Positions 7,589 through 18,517 of a stretch of 28,666 bases of DNA are shown piece by piece. The notes beneath the pieces were generated by a model, which ran no database searches, had not been told where the DNA came from, and saw nothing but the letters and a program-made list of their open reading frames with translations. Positions within the stretch are counted from its first letter, which is position 1. Each line of letters opens with the position of its first letter. The stretch is taken from assembly GCA_018398765.1 (NCBI GenBank), contig JAHBMJ010000517.1:17501-46166 (forward strand), read 5' to 3'. The DNA is from Chromera velia. Lineage: Eukaryota > Sar > Chromeraceae. The position numbers and the translations under genes were made by a program.

Positions 7589-10495
7589 TGTCAGAGTTCT
7601 TCAAAGTTAATTCGATCGTTTGCAGTACGTGAGGCCACTTGGTAGTACTGAGGCAGTGCCTGGAGGCGTACCAGAATTGATAGCGACGAGACAAAGATTG
7701 CTTCCTCCCCACAGGTCTGACGCACTACTCTCGGTGTATTGATATGTACATCCTTTTCTTGCGGGACAAGTAAGGAGACGGCACGGGCCGACCTGTTTAT
7801 CAATCCTCTCACACAGTGGTACCGATCCATTTTGACTATTCCCTTCCCGCATTTCCAGTGTTCTCTGCCGGAGAAAATGTCGCAAACAAAAGACAGCTTC
7901 CAGAATTCTCCTCCAGGTGAGTTGTCCCCGTTCTATCGCGATATAGAGAATTGTATTTTGTCCGGCCTGATACTTCGAAAATTGTCTTCCCACCTCTCTG
8001 AGTGCTTTGCAGCCGAAGAGGACCTAGGCAAGACCGGACCTGCATCTTTACAGACGACAGACAACGTGCTCTGCTCGCTCATTGAGCACGCTCGCCCCAC
8101 TGCAGAGGTGAGTCTCCCGTCCACTTCCTTATATTGGAAAGTTCAATCGGTGCCGCCCGTCTCCCTTCGTTTGCTCCTTTGTTTGTTTCTCAAAATAAGC
8201 TACCCCTGTAACTTTCCACTGCAGGACATATCGGATCTTGTCTCGGACAGGAAGGGCTTCGGTTTGGCGCTGATTCTTCTGGGGTTCATTCGAACGGTCA
8301 GCCGGAGACTGAAAACCGCAGCTCTCATGTTCCGTCTCGAATCCTGGTCATATGTAGGGACAGGACAGGAATGTCTGAAGAATGCTGGGAGACGTCATGA
8401 AGAGTTTGTGTTGTATGCGTGGTGTCTGTGTATGTGCAGGGACGCTCACTTTTGCACCTGGCAAGTCTTGACCTTTCGGGTAAGAGGTGGGAGGGTTGAA
8501 TGGATTCGCCTTCTTTTTGTGCCCTTCCTCTTGGACCTTCCATCTCCAACAGTGTCTTGAGACTTTGTCTTGGAGCTTCGTTGCGCATTTCTATTTTCTG
8601 GATTTCCATTGCCGTCTCCTCTATTCACGGCTATTCAGAAGCCCCGACCTCTCTCCTGTTCTCCTTTTGTCACTTTTGTTCTTCTTACAAGTCTGCCTTT
8701 GAAATTACGCTCCCTTTTGCATGTCTCTAAACAGGTGGACGACGTGCATGCGTGTGTGTGGTGTGTGTGCAGGCTTCTCGCTGAGTGCCCGCAAGCTGAA
8801 GCTTCTTCTGACGTCCTTTCCCTCGGGACCGGGTGTTCTGGAGACACTCCGATGCGGTCAGCGAACGGGTAGAGGACGGCTTTGACAGACACACCGTCCC
8901 AGGAGAAGACTTCCGTGTGATGATGGCAAAAGGGAGGAGATGAAGAGGACTTGCCATCCTTGTGTCATGGTAAAGAAACGGAGCTGCATGTTCTCAGCCG
9001 GTCTCTTTTTCCCTCTCGTCTTCTTTCATGAACCCTGTTCTTTCTGCAGGTCCTCATGTCTTGAAGGACGCCTGCCTGCCCGTGCTTCTTGACTTTCTAC
9101 TGCGACTCAAAGCAGGGGGCACAGGAGGGGTGCCGCTGATCTGTCTGAAGACTCTCGACCTTGCCAGTCAGTCATTTACGTCGCCGCCTGGCCTCGGATG
9201 AGTTCCAGTGTGAGAGTGTGCAGGCTCGATGTCGCACACTTGATGTCATTCATTCTCGGTGTGCAGGTCTTCTGTCTTCCGATGAAGTGCCCTTTCGACG
9301 AAGTGCGATCGCCGTACTCTCCCCAAACAAGAAAAGAAGAAATATCTTATTGGTGTCTCTTTTTGCCTTTCTCTCTTTGTCTCTCGTGCAGAGTGCGATC
9401 TCGGTGAGAGAATGAATCCCATTTTTCCCTTGCTTCCTCCATCTCTTGAGCACCTGGACCTGAGTGGTCAGTCCATCGGAGTCTTCCGTGAGGGGGGATG
9501 GAAACAGATCTCTTCATTGCATTTTGCGGAAAAGAATATCTCTTGAAGGTTACACAAATGCAACGACGCAACCTTGGGGAACGCTTTTTGTCTTTCTCCT
9601 TCCTGCGTGCATCTGTATGCTCTTCCCCGTCTGCCCGTATCCCTATCCGACTTTTTATTTACAATGGGGTCGGTCGGGCTCTTCGATTTTCACGTCGCTG
9701 TAATCTGCCGCTTTCGTTGATCGCTGTCTTTCTTCGCAATGGGTCGACAACTCCGTGGCTCCCACCTACGTGGCTTTGCATTTCATCTCTGCCAGCACAT
9801 GCCGTTAGCTTCCCTCTTTCTCATCTATACACGTCCCTCTTTCTCATCTATACACGTGCTCGCTCAGTTCACAAGCTTGTCCCCTCCGCTTCCGCATGCA
9901 GGCAACCGTCTCCGCAGTATGTCCATGGAAGGCCTCGGGAGTGCCTTCTCGTTTGGCTGGCTCCCGTCTCTTCTGAGCCTCGACGTGAGTGACAACCCTC
10001 TGGGCCCTTCAGGGCTGAAGGCGTTTGCGAGAGGCCTCTCTTCGTCTCCTCAGTCACTCCCCCTGCAGTCCCTCAAATTTGCCCGCACAAAGGCGAAAGC
10101 AGAGGGGGTGGAAGCATTGGCAGAAGCACTGAAAGCAAAGAAGACAACCTCTCTGCAGACCCTCGACCTTGAGGGAAATGAGATGAGAGCTCTAGGGTTG
10201 AAACATTTGGTGTCTGCAGTCAATGCAGAGACAGTGCCTCATCTGCGAGTGCTCATTCTGGCGTGCAATTTCCTTGCACATGCGGATGGGGCGCAGATGG
10301 ACTATGATCCCATTGCTGAACTCCTCTCCACTGATTCGTTGAAGGAGTTGGAGGAGCTTGACTGGAATGGGAATCGGGTGTTTGACAGGGATATTGGGGG
10401 TGAGGGAACAGGTAGTCAGCTGTCAGCTGCCGCCTTTGCAGTCCCTGGTCGTTTCCCGAAATTGCGACGGCTCAATCTTGGGGGTAGACATCCAG
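7589..10495 (+). repeat. Segmental duplication, copy 1 (pair 25845-28666)
   Basis: Homology begins at 'tgtcagagttcttcaaa' (7589) and its partner begins at 25845. It covers the 5' flank, all exons and all introns of the LRR gene until the window ends in copy 2. Offsets are near 18.23 kb. Introns are almost as similar as exons, pointing to a fairly recent duplication. Differences include small insertions in the flank of copy 1, six extra codons in exon 1 of copy 2, and a 23-bp perfect tandem duplication in intron 7 of copy 1 (9811-9833 and 9834-9856) that is single in copy 2. Confidence 0.93.
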
Positions 10496-11742
10496 CAGTA
10501 ATCAACTCTGAGCAGTTGACAGCTTTTGCGACTGCTTTGGGGGTCGGGGGGGGGCCTTCTCTTCAAGAGCTTGTCATCCCTTTCGGGGGCTCTGAAGAGA
10601 ATCCAGAGGGGATCGCTGCTCTTGCCAATGCCTGCAGTTCTGGTCATCTGTCTGAGTTGAGGGGTTTGGGGATCGCTGACCGGGATGATATGACAGGTGA
10701 GGCTTTTGCAGGGCTCTGTCGCAGCTTTGCAACAGGCAAGGTATCCCTCCTGCAGACTCTAGATCTTGCACTGTTCTATGATGATACCGGAGAAGGGGTT
10801 GGGGCCCTTGCAGAGGGCATATGGGGAAGGAAATTGTCGTTGCTTCTCAGTTTTCGGCTTGAGCTGTCTGACGTGAACGGGTTGGCAATGTCGGGACTGG
10901 GACTAGCTTTGGGTGGTGGGGGATGTCCTTCCCTCCACAAGCTCGATCTCAGATGGTGGGAGGAAGGGGATGAGGGGGTAGGGGGACTAGCGGAGGGTCT
11001 GGGTGGGGGGCGTTTGCCGTCTCTTCGGGATCTTTCTCTCGAAGTGACATGTAGGAGGAGAGAGGGTGAGGGAGAGTGGGTGGGAGAGGGATGCATAGCT
11101 CTGGGGGAGGTTTTGAGCACCGGCAGGGTCCCTTCCCTCCGGACTGTACGTCTTGCATGGCCGTGCGACCAGACCTTTCGTTCTCTCTGTGAGGGTCTGT
11201 CTCGAGGGAGGGTTGACCCTCCTGTGATGGTCGACATCCGTTTTCGGAGCTTCTTGTATGTAAACACAGATTGCGGATTGAACAAATTTGCTGAGGTCAT
11301 TCGAGCAGGCAAGCTGTCGGGGTTGCGGCAAGTCACCTTCAGGGCATATGGTGCCACAGTCAGTCGAGAGGGGGGGGAAGCATTTGGAGAGGCCCTCTCA
11401 CACGCAGAGTCTTGTATGAACTCTCTGGAGGAGATGACGATGGATCTACAAACAACAGAAGCGACCAGCGCCCTTCTCGTGGGCCTCTCCAGAGGTCCGG
11501 GTAGTCTCCCGGCACTGCATACTCTGAAGTGCCCCAATGGCATCACTAGCACAACAGAGGCTGCGCAGTCTCTGTCTACTCTTATGAGTGGGGGGAAGGT
11601 ACCTTCCCTCAGCGATCTGAGAGTATCTTTCCCGGGGGCTGGGCAAATGGGGATTCAGCCTTTTTCCGCTGCCCTCAGTTCTCCCCATGTGTCCGCCCTT
11701 CGATGCGGCGGTAGGGATGTTCTCAGCTGCGCTCGGCTCTGA
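7877..11742 (+). CDS. LRR protein, paralogue 1 (8-exon model, frame broken near 3' end)
   Basis: Exon model: 7877-8107, 8225-8353, 8440-8479, 8773-8856, 9050-9166, 9267-9302, 9392-9466, 9902-11742. All introns are GT..AG, phases agree throughout, and the same model works in the paralogue. The first two exons encode a non-LRR N-terminus (about 120 residues, MSQTKDSFQNS start). From exon 3 on, LRRs of ribonuclease-inhibitor type appear: LASLDLSG, LKTLDLAS, LEHLDLSGN, then many LxxLxLxxN units in the long exon 8 (SLQTLDLEGNEM, GVEALAEAL). Exons 3-7 end in phase 1, at or near the LDLS-G position. No signal peptide or membrane helix is seen, so an intracellular protein-binding role is likely; the partner is unknown. 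The model gives about 850 residues before TGA 11740-11742, which comes from a frame change near 11700. The exon 4 and exon 6 donors are least certain. Confidence 0.8.
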
Positions 11743-12215
11743 GCATCTCCGTAGGTTGGAAGAATTGTGCGTGCAGAATCGTGCAGAATCTTCGGGTTAT
11801 CGAAGAGGTCCGTGCTTTGTGTGTGGGCCTGGGCAGTGGTGCGCTGTCTTCCCTCCACACGCTCCGATTCTGGAGCTGTAGGTTGGGGGTTGATGGGAGC
11901 AGGACTGTGTCAGAGGTGGTGGTTGCAGAGAAGCTGCCTAGGTTGACAAATCTAGATCTACAGATGACACACCCCACTGACGAGGGAGTCAGGGCACTGA
12001 CAGAGGGGTGGATGAGCCGAGATCCCCCTCCTCTGCAGCATGTAAACTTGGGATTGTGTGCGCTCACTGGTGCAATTGCAAATCCTCTTTTGAGACTTCT
12101 TGGATCGAAGCGATTGCCTGATCTGGAAAGGTTGAGTGTTCCTGGAAATGTCGGGCTTGACGAAAGATCTAAAGACTCACTTTTCGGAGCATTTCCAGAG
12201 GTTGTGGAGATTTGA
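11743..12215 (+). pseudogene. Displaced 3' coding end of LRR paralogue 1
   Basis: LRR coding continues beyond the stop in other frames. About 11700-11780 reads AAVGMFSAALGSEHLRRLEEL in the second frame; 11790-12215 reads RVIEEVRALCVGLGSGALSSL and further LRRs (LPRLTNLDLQ, LPDLERLSVPGN) in the third, ending TGA 12213-12215. The second change is explained by a perfect 10-bp tandem duplication, GTGCAGAATC at 11771-11780 and 11781-11790; removing one unit joins the two frames. The first change, near 11695-11710, looks like a one-base gain or two-base loss. The gene is therefore a recent pseudogene, a truncated but active gene, or carries assembly errors; I cannot tell which. Confidence 0.72.
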
Positions 12216-12385
12216 TAAGTTTTGTCCCCTCTCGATGTGTCTTCTTATTAAAAAGATAATTAAGACTGTCGGGCGAGGGCAGTGGACCGCGGGGAAACCC
12301 GGAACTTTAATCTTATCCTATCCTCAGATGTCCTAAGACTGATAATACGGATATGTATGTAATAGTAGACTATTAGTAGTAGTTA
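12216..12385. other. 3' flank of LRR paralogue 1, no gene
   Basis: Short spacer with 'attaaaaagataattaag', AT-rich enough to act as a polyadenylation region, and the small palindrome AATAGT-AG-ACTATT at about 12361-12374 just before the 430-bp repeat. Confidence 0.5.
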
Positions 12386-12815
12386 AAGATGACTCGGGAC
12401 CAAGCCACTCGGACACCGCCAGACGGGGCCTCTCTATCAGATTCGGAACCGCCGCCACGACGGAGTTCGGGTCTTTTCAGGGGCTACGGCAATTAAGCGT
12501 ATTCACAGAAAAAGCAGTGGCCATGGCAGTGACGAGACGCGGAGCGCCGCACAATTTCGTGCGGATCTCTTCAGAAACGACTTTTAAAACGGCTGAATAT
12601 TCAATCATCCTTCCAGATTTGAGACGTTTCAAGGACTTCCTAGCCATCACTTCTTCTTTGTAGGTAAATCGATAGACTTGATAGACTGATTGATTTACTG
12701 ATAGACTGGCTGACTGACTACTGACTGACTTCGTGCCTTGTAGGACCCCGGGATTTATCCCGGTAAGCTCCGAAGTAGCTTGGAGCGAGCTCGTCTCTCG
12801 TCCTTATAAACTTCA
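12386..12815 (+). repeat. 430-bp dispersed repeat, copy A (pair 16888-17317)
   Basis: Nearly identical to 16888-17317 at a constant offset of 4502 at both ends, so without net length change. In order it holds an open frame of about 90 codons ending TAG at about 12661-12663 (RGLSIRFGTAATTEFGSF, FVRISSETTFKTAEYSI), a TGAC/TGAT microsatellite (about 12666-12731), a perfect hairpin CCGGGAT/ATCCCGG at 12748-12763, and a second hairpin GCTCC/GGAGC at 12767-12786. I recognise no protein or RNA family. Most differences near the 5' end are C/T or G/A, many at CpG. Confidence 0.9.
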
Positions 12816-12866
12816 ATGGTGACGCCAGCGAGAGCTCATAGGAGGAGAGTCTGTCCCAGTTTGTGA

Positions 12867-13364
12867 GCATTCTCTGTTTGGGGATCAGAACCGACCATTG
12901 TTGGTGAGTGTCAGTGTCTTTCTCGGAGCAAACCATCAGGCAGGTCAGCCTCGGATCCCCCCCCCCTCTGGAACGGCACTGTTCAAAATGCTCCCTACCT
13001 CTTCCTTGTTGGTCAGACAACAGAGCTGCATTCTCTAGCTGCAGAGAAAAATGTTTATGTCCAGGTTGGTCAGATCTCTGGGATAAAAATAGCTAGACCT
13101 GAAGTCTCCGTATGCGATTGGCTCTCGCCTATAGAGGTGAAGTTCTCTATTGAGATAAAGACTGATCTCAGTCTTCCAAAGTTCGTTCACTGTGCCAACC
13201 CCAGCCTTCCCCCGCGCTTCGGGTACTACTTCTGGTGTGAAGGTGGTTGCGAAGCGACCATTCAGGAACTCTTGTCGCATGTCAACTTTTGCCCACATAA
13301 AAGAAAGCACACCAGAGTATGCAACATGATCTCCCTCCCCTGGTTCTCTACTCTGTGCTCTTAG
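12867..13364 (+). other. Open frame of 165 codons, coding status unknown
   Basis: After a TGA at 12864 this frame stays open to TAG 13362-13364, but it lacks an ATG for most of its length. The translation is of mixed composition (LVGQTTELHSLAAEKNVYV, FCPHKRKHTRVCNM) and matches nothing I know. The opposite strand is also open at 13035-13382, so coding direction cannot be decided. It could be an exon fragment, a decayed element, or chance. Confidence 0.25.
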
Positions 13365-13520
13365 TGCAGGGTCATTATGCATTTGTCCTCGGCCTGACGC
13401 AGGACTCGCTACAAAACCAGAGAGTTCAGAGGAAGGGGGTACCTGACTAGGGGTCGGTGGGAGGGCTATCGGTACGGCGGGAATGATGAGTTGAGCTAGA
13501 CGGAAAAGGAGGACGAGCGG

Positions 13521-15317
13521 TTAAGAAAGTTGAGAGTCGTCGTCTGACAGATTCCACCCACTTCCGGAAGCAACACTGGGATTGCTTGAAGAAGCTGCCT
13601 CAGAAGGCGGAGGATGGACAGACTGCCTCAAACTCGGCATGTTGCTGGTAGACGTCCCGGAGTCTGAATCAGACGAGGACTCATTCATGGCTGAGTCTGA
13701 CTCCACATCGGATGCAAATTCTGACTGTGATCCTTCTTCTTCTGCTGCTTCTGGAGCCTGGGCATTCTTTGGCTCACTGTCTTCCACGAGGGCTGTCAGA
13801 AGAATACCGATACCGTACTGATGTGCCGGATAGGGAGGGGGAGGGGCAATGCTGACACCGTACTGGTGCGCTGGAGGGGGAGGGGGAGGGGCATAGACGA
13901 GGGTGATTACGGCAGGCTGGACAGTCCGGGGGGGGGTGTTTCCAAAATCAACACTTGCTATCCATGAGAAGACTGACGCTTCCTCGGACTGCTGAATGGT
14001 ATTTGAAATATTCATTCCATTTTTCCCTGGATCTGAGGAATCTGTTGGCTCTGAAACCTGCAGACTCGCTTCAAGTGCTGAGTCAGTCGGTCCCGGAAGC
14101 CCCAAATCACCCATTTCGCTCTCTTTTGCCTGTGAGGAAGCATTCGAATCCGACGACCTGTCGGGGGAAAACCCACTCAAAAACTCGGAGGGAGATGGGG
14201 GGGGGCGGAAGGATATAACACTGGGTGCTGGAAGAGACTGTGTATACCGAGGGTTCAAATCAACCTCCATCTGCTGGTGTGGAGGTTTTTCACTGATCAC
14301 TTCATAGATGTCTTCATTCGATTCAAAGAGAGATACCGCAGTCTCTTCATTCTTCAAAATCTCTACAAAATCTTCATCTATGTCAGACAGGACAGACGAT
14401 GGAGGGGGGGCACCATGCTCAGGCATACGTTGAAACAGCGGTGAAGGTCTGCAATGCATGCCAACAAGAAGAAAAACCACGTGGTAAGGGATTATCTTTC
14501 TCTTGAACTCTTTTTTCGATCAACAGAAAAGCCGGCAGTCTTACCCACTTTATCTCTCTCTTTCTATCTTCCTTTTTTTTTGTAAGTGATCCACAAGGTA
14601 GAATTGTGGGGGTTGGCCTCCTCATTTTTTGACCGACAAATTTCATGCGACATCATTTTAAAAAATGAACACAACTCACCCAATTGCAAGTTGCCTGTAT
14701 ATCAAACTGTAGAATGTGGTAGTTTGCAGGCAGGCACTCAAGAAAAGAAAAGAAGAGGCAGGGAAAGCATGCAGTTCCGTAGAAGCAAGCTGTGTGTATA
14801 CCTGTACGCAGGTTCATACACAGCCACCTGTTACCGGTGGGGCCTATGCGGGTTGCTCTCTGGATGACTATGAAGGGCAGTCACCACCTAAAATGATTGA
14901 ATCTTTCTTTTCTTTTTCTTTCTTTGACAATGTTTGTATGCTTGTTTATGCATTTATTTATTTGTTTCTCTATTTTATGCATTTTTCCTTTGCTTCTCCG
15001 TGTGTTTCTTTATTTATTTGTTTGTTTAAATATTTGTTTGTTTGTTTGTTCGTTTGTTTGTCTAGTTGTTTGTTTGTTTCTTTGTTCTATGCATTTAAAG
15101 TATTCACTTCCTCTTGTAATCACCCTTTTTTCAAACGGAAGAAAACAAAGTGTGTGACAGTCAGAAAGAGTTGGTCACATACACTCACCTTCCAGCCTTG
15201 CTTTTTGCAATCGAACAGGAAAAAGACGAGCAACAACTTATGTTCTTCTTCATGCGTGCCCAATTGCATGACTTCGAAAAGAACAGAGGCGACTTCTTGT
15301 CAAACTCACTTCTGTTC
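13521..15317 (-). CDS. Disordered Ser/Glu/Pro-rich protein, spliced (partial 5' end)
   Basis: Minus-strand exons 15317-15189 (129 nt), 14706-14680 (27 nt) and 14448-13521 (terminal). Splice signals on the minus strand are ATTACTTGCAG and GTGAGT for the first exon, CATTCTACAG and GTGAGT for the 27-nt microexon, and GCATTGCAG before the last exon. The reading frame passes through both junctions without a stop, which is the main support. The last exon encodes about 309 residues dominated by S, E, D and P, with two copies of a Pro-run followed by AHQYG (P-rich at about 13815-13890) and a Ser/Asp-rich tail ending DDDSQLS. No globular domain, signal peptide or membrane segment is visible. The first ATG is in the upstream exon or earlier. 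Without splicing, an ATG at 14480 would give 319 residues. Function unknown. Confidence 0.5.
14930..15090. repeat. T-rich (TTTG)n simple repeat in intron
   Basis: Imperfect runs of 'tttgtttg' and 'tttatttg'. It lies inside the proposed 482-nt intron (14707-15188) of the minus-strand gene. Confidence 0.75.
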
Positions 15318-15399
15318 CTGCAAGTAATAAATGCATGTAAATGCATGTATAAATATGTATAAAAGAACACTCGATAGACTTCGTTTTTGGTTTCGCCCT

Positions 15400-16372
15400 T
15401 TCCGCTTGCTTTGCTGTCACACAGATGTGAGTCTCAGTTCACTGTACGATACCCCCTCTTTTTTCTTCGCTAAACTGCAGCTGCGGTGTCCCTTCCCCCC
15501 CCTTACATCGTCTGTGAGCTGAGAGTAAACGTTGCGTGTGCATACTGCCTCCCTCCCTCCCCCTTCCCTGAGGCTCCCTTTCCATTTCTTTTTTATTTTC
15601 ACCCAATTCTAGCACCCAATCCCCTTTCCCCCACCTTTTTTCTTTAGATCTTTCACCCTCGTCACCCATACTATCTCGTCTGTCTCTTTCTCTTCTGTTG
15701 TTCTTTCTCTCTTTTTCTCTTAAATGGCATTCGACCTCATGCGTTTGCCTTCCGTAAGTCGTGATAGTCAGAAAAAGAAGAAAACTTAAGAAGTTTGCAT
15801 TGGTTTACGGAGAGTCAGGGGAGACATACGGATTGAAGGACATGAAGTTGGAATAAGGGACTAGAAGGAATCAAAGGGTAAAAAAGAATGAAACAGAATA
15901 AGAAACAGAGGGTCTGGTCATATGGACAGTGACTGAAGTCCTTTCCAGTCCCGTGTCTCTCCTTCACACACCCTACCTCCTCCTCTACTTCACTTCATCC
16001 TCCTTTCTTTATCTTCCTTTCTCCCTCTTTGCTTCACCTACATGATCTTGCATTCATTTTAGCATTGACTCACCGTTTTTTTCTCCACAAAGAAGCCAAA
16101 AGCTTGAAAAAACAGACCCAGAAAGCAAAAAAGTGGAGAGGAAGTGATTCGCCTGAATGAAAACAGCCAAATCACTAGGCTAAATCATCCTCACCCTTTC
16201 CATTCCACAGAATTGAATCACAAAGCGACACACATTCAACCCTTCCAGTTTTTTCAAGCCAAACTCTCTCTCTAAAAGAAAGTCGGCTCACCAGAGAATG
16301 GAGATAAGGAGCAGTTGGGAGTGGGAGAGAGAAGAGTCTCACAGATGATGTAGTTGAAGACTGATTACAAGA
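15400..16372. other. Pyrimidine- and purine-tract region, no gene supported
   Basis: Long CT-rich and AG-rich tracts. A minus-strand open frame at 15602-15417 contains a possible donor (GAT/GTAAGG near 15507) and might be a further upstream exon of the minus-strand gene, but I could not fix its acceptor or start. Confidence 0.35.
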
Positions 16373-16592
16373 TTGCTTCAGTCTCCCCTCATCTTACCAT
16401 CACTTTCTCTCGACAAAAACTCCACCCATACACATCAAACAAGTCAACACTTGCTCTTCTCTTCTGATTTCAGCTGTTCTTTTAGTAGGAGAGCAAGGTG
16501 GGCCAGTAGGAAGGAAAGGAAAGCCATCTACTTGTCAGAGCGAGAAACCAATTATTTTTGCATACATGCATGGAAAAAGAAAAGAAAACATC

Positions 16593-16610
16593 GCGAGCTG
16601 TTTTGCTCGC
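16593..16610. other. Short perfect hairpin GCGAGC/GCTCGC
   Basis: GCGAGC, six-base loop TGTTTT, then GCTCGC, in otherwise AT-rich DNA. It could be a small structured RNA or chance. Confidence 0.35.
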
Positions 16611-16887
16611 GCTGCGCGCTTCAAAGGAAGCCCCCGCGCCTACAAAGAAAACAAATGCACAAAAAGGCCACGTCGGGTCAATTCATACGGTTAGGACCTG
16701 AGATTTTTTTTCTTTTCTTTTCATTTTGTTTCAGTACATTCGGCCTGCAAGGACCAACAGTTTTTTATATTTTCTTTTATTCTGGCAGGCTCTTTCTCAT
16801 GGATTACTTCGAGAATCCACATCAGTCCGCTGCAGGTGCGAGACCATTACGTGAACAGTTCCCGCCAAAGGTAGATGGAGGGGATTG

Positions 16888-17317
16888 AAGATAACTCAGG
16901 ACCAAGCCACTTGAGCACCACCAAACGGGGCCTCTCTATCAGATTCGGAACCGCCGCCACGACGGAGTTCGGGTCTTTTCAGGGGCTATGGCAATTAAGC
17001 GTATTCACAGAAAAAGCAGTGGCCATGGCAGTGACGAGACGCGGAGCGCCGCACAATTTCGTGCGGATCTCTTCAGAAACGACTTTTAAAACGGCTGAAT
17101 ATTCAATCATCCTTCCAGATTTGAGACGTTTCAAGGACTTCCTAGCCATCACTTCTTCTTTGTAGGTAAATCGATAGACTTGATAGACTGACTGATTGAC
17201 TGATAGACTGACTGACTGACTACTGACTGACTTCGTGCTTCATAGGACCCCGGGATTTATTCCGGTAAGCTCCGAAGTAGCTTGGAGCGAGCTCGTCTCC
17301 CATGCTTATAAACTTCA
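16888..17317 (+). repeat. 430-bp dispersed repeat, copy B (pair 12386-12815)
   Basis: The same internal order as copy A. Here the open frame can start at an ATG at 16875, giving 96 codons to TAG 17163-17165; that ATG lies outside the repeat. Relative to copy A several CpG sites are TpG or CpA (for example CTACGG to CTATGG, ACTCGG to ACTTGA), as expected if copy B has lost methylated CpGs. The hairpin arm has ATTCCGG instead of ATCCCGG, which still allows a G-U pair. Confidence 0.9.
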
Positions 17318-18270
17318 GTAGTACATAATATTCATATAATACCTATAGTGTATTAGTAGTAATACTACATACAATCTAGACTACATCTAGAACAAGACCT
17401 TGTAATACTTTGCAAAAGCTGCAAAACACTACAAAGAAGTTTAAATTATACTGTTAAAGCAGCTAAACGTCTTAATTAAGATACCAGAGCTATAAAAACT
17501 AATCTAGTTCTGTACTGCTACATAACTATATTAGATTCTAAATTAGATTGTGTGCAATCAATTTAGACTAGCAGTGAACTGTGAACGTAAGTGAACGCTA
17601 TATTAGTTATGGTGACTCAACCGTAAATTCAATTAAGTTTGATAAAATGAAATGAAATGAAAGTTTGGCTTTGCTAGAGTGGAGTCGTACTCCCAGCAGC
17701 CCATGTTTATGCATATAAAATGAATGTATTTTTAATAATAACTTGCATCATTTATAAACTGTAGTAATACATTCACCCTAGCATTCACCGTAGTACTGTA
17801 CTACCTTAGGCAACAAAATTATTAAATAAATTTTGGAGCTTCAGCGAAATTTTATTCTGATAGATGTAATTGGATCAAGTACAGTAGTTTGAAAGCTTAT
17901 GGCCTAGTGTATTAAACAAAGCTATACTAGGGTTTATATGGCCCAGCTGACTAGCTATACTAAGCTTTAAATGCTCTACGTATTATATAGGACCCCTTTG
18001 ATCGTTTGTTGTTGATAAAAAAATAACTTTTCTACAAAAATCACACATAAAGCTTAAACTACATCATAAACTCTTAGTAGAAATGAAAGTTTTTAATCTC
18101 TCAGGCTTATAATACAGTCATTGATGATTGGTTTCTTTGGTCTTTGTCTCCATTTTGCTAAGATTTTTAAAAGATTATTCAATAATTTTATCGTATACGG
18201 TAGTACATTCAACCAATATATTATATATATTTACAAAAATATTTAAGACCGTTAGTAAGAATTAACTTCA
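17318..18270. other. AT-rich island without genes, with GTAGTA/TACTAC palindromes
   Basis: Clearly more AT-rich than its flanks and free of long open frames. Two perfect palindromes share one core: GTAGTA-A-TACTAC at 17356-17368 and GTAGTAC-T-GTACTAC at 17790-17804. Single 'gtagtac' or 'gtagtaatac' copies occur near 17317, 17762 and 18201. It begins exactly at the end of the 430-bp repeat. It may be an insertion of foreign composition or an old element; no terminal repeats or target duplication were found by eye. Confidence 0.55.
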
Positions 18271-18271
18271 A

Positions 18272-18517
18272 TTAAGTATCACTAATAGACTCACTATCTA
18301 AATCACTAGATGGATCACTTTCTTTAAAAATGTTTATATAACTTTTTTTTAATTCTACTGCCAGTGTCTTTCTTTCTTTTTCTAGTTCTTTTCCCATGTT
18401 TTCAAAACTTGAACCCTCTGCGGTTCTTCCAATACCCCTGCTTAACTCCACTACACACTGAAGAAGTCCAAGCACAATCTGCAGGGAACTCTCAGTGACC
18501 ACAGGCCTGCTCTGCAC
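18272..18517 (-). CDS. Short hypothetical ORF or 3' exon, charged C-terminus
   Basis: Minus-strand frame of about 80 residues ending in a Ser/Asp-rich tail (SSDLDSESISDT) and stop at 18272. A possible acceptor (ACGTGCAG) lies at its upstream edge near 18517. Its first half has the local GC content, whereas the second half (KELEKERKTLAVELKKS onward) is AT-rich and runs into the AT island. An acidic tail after a Lys/Glu helix is common in transposase and retroelement ends, but no catalytic domain is present, so this is not assigned. Confidence 0.35.
   Translation of the reverse strand: MQSRPVVTESSLQIVLGLLQCVVELSRGIGRTAEGSSFENMGKELEKERKTLAVELKKSYINIFKESDPSSDLDSESISDT

Noticed and set aside
10776-11552. 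Minus-strand open frame of 258 codons
   Set aside because: Antisense to the LRR coding exon; Pro/Ser/Arg-rich translation typical of a shadow of GC-rich LRR codons.
13035-13382. Minus-strand frame of 115 codons
   Set aside because: The same region is open on the plus strand for 165 codons; neither has a recognisable family or clear splice sites, so no gene was called.
16373-16888. Plus-strand open frame of 171 codons
   Set aside because: Low-complexity, crosses polypyrimidine tracts and acceptor-like sites, no domain, and ends inside the 430-bp repeat.
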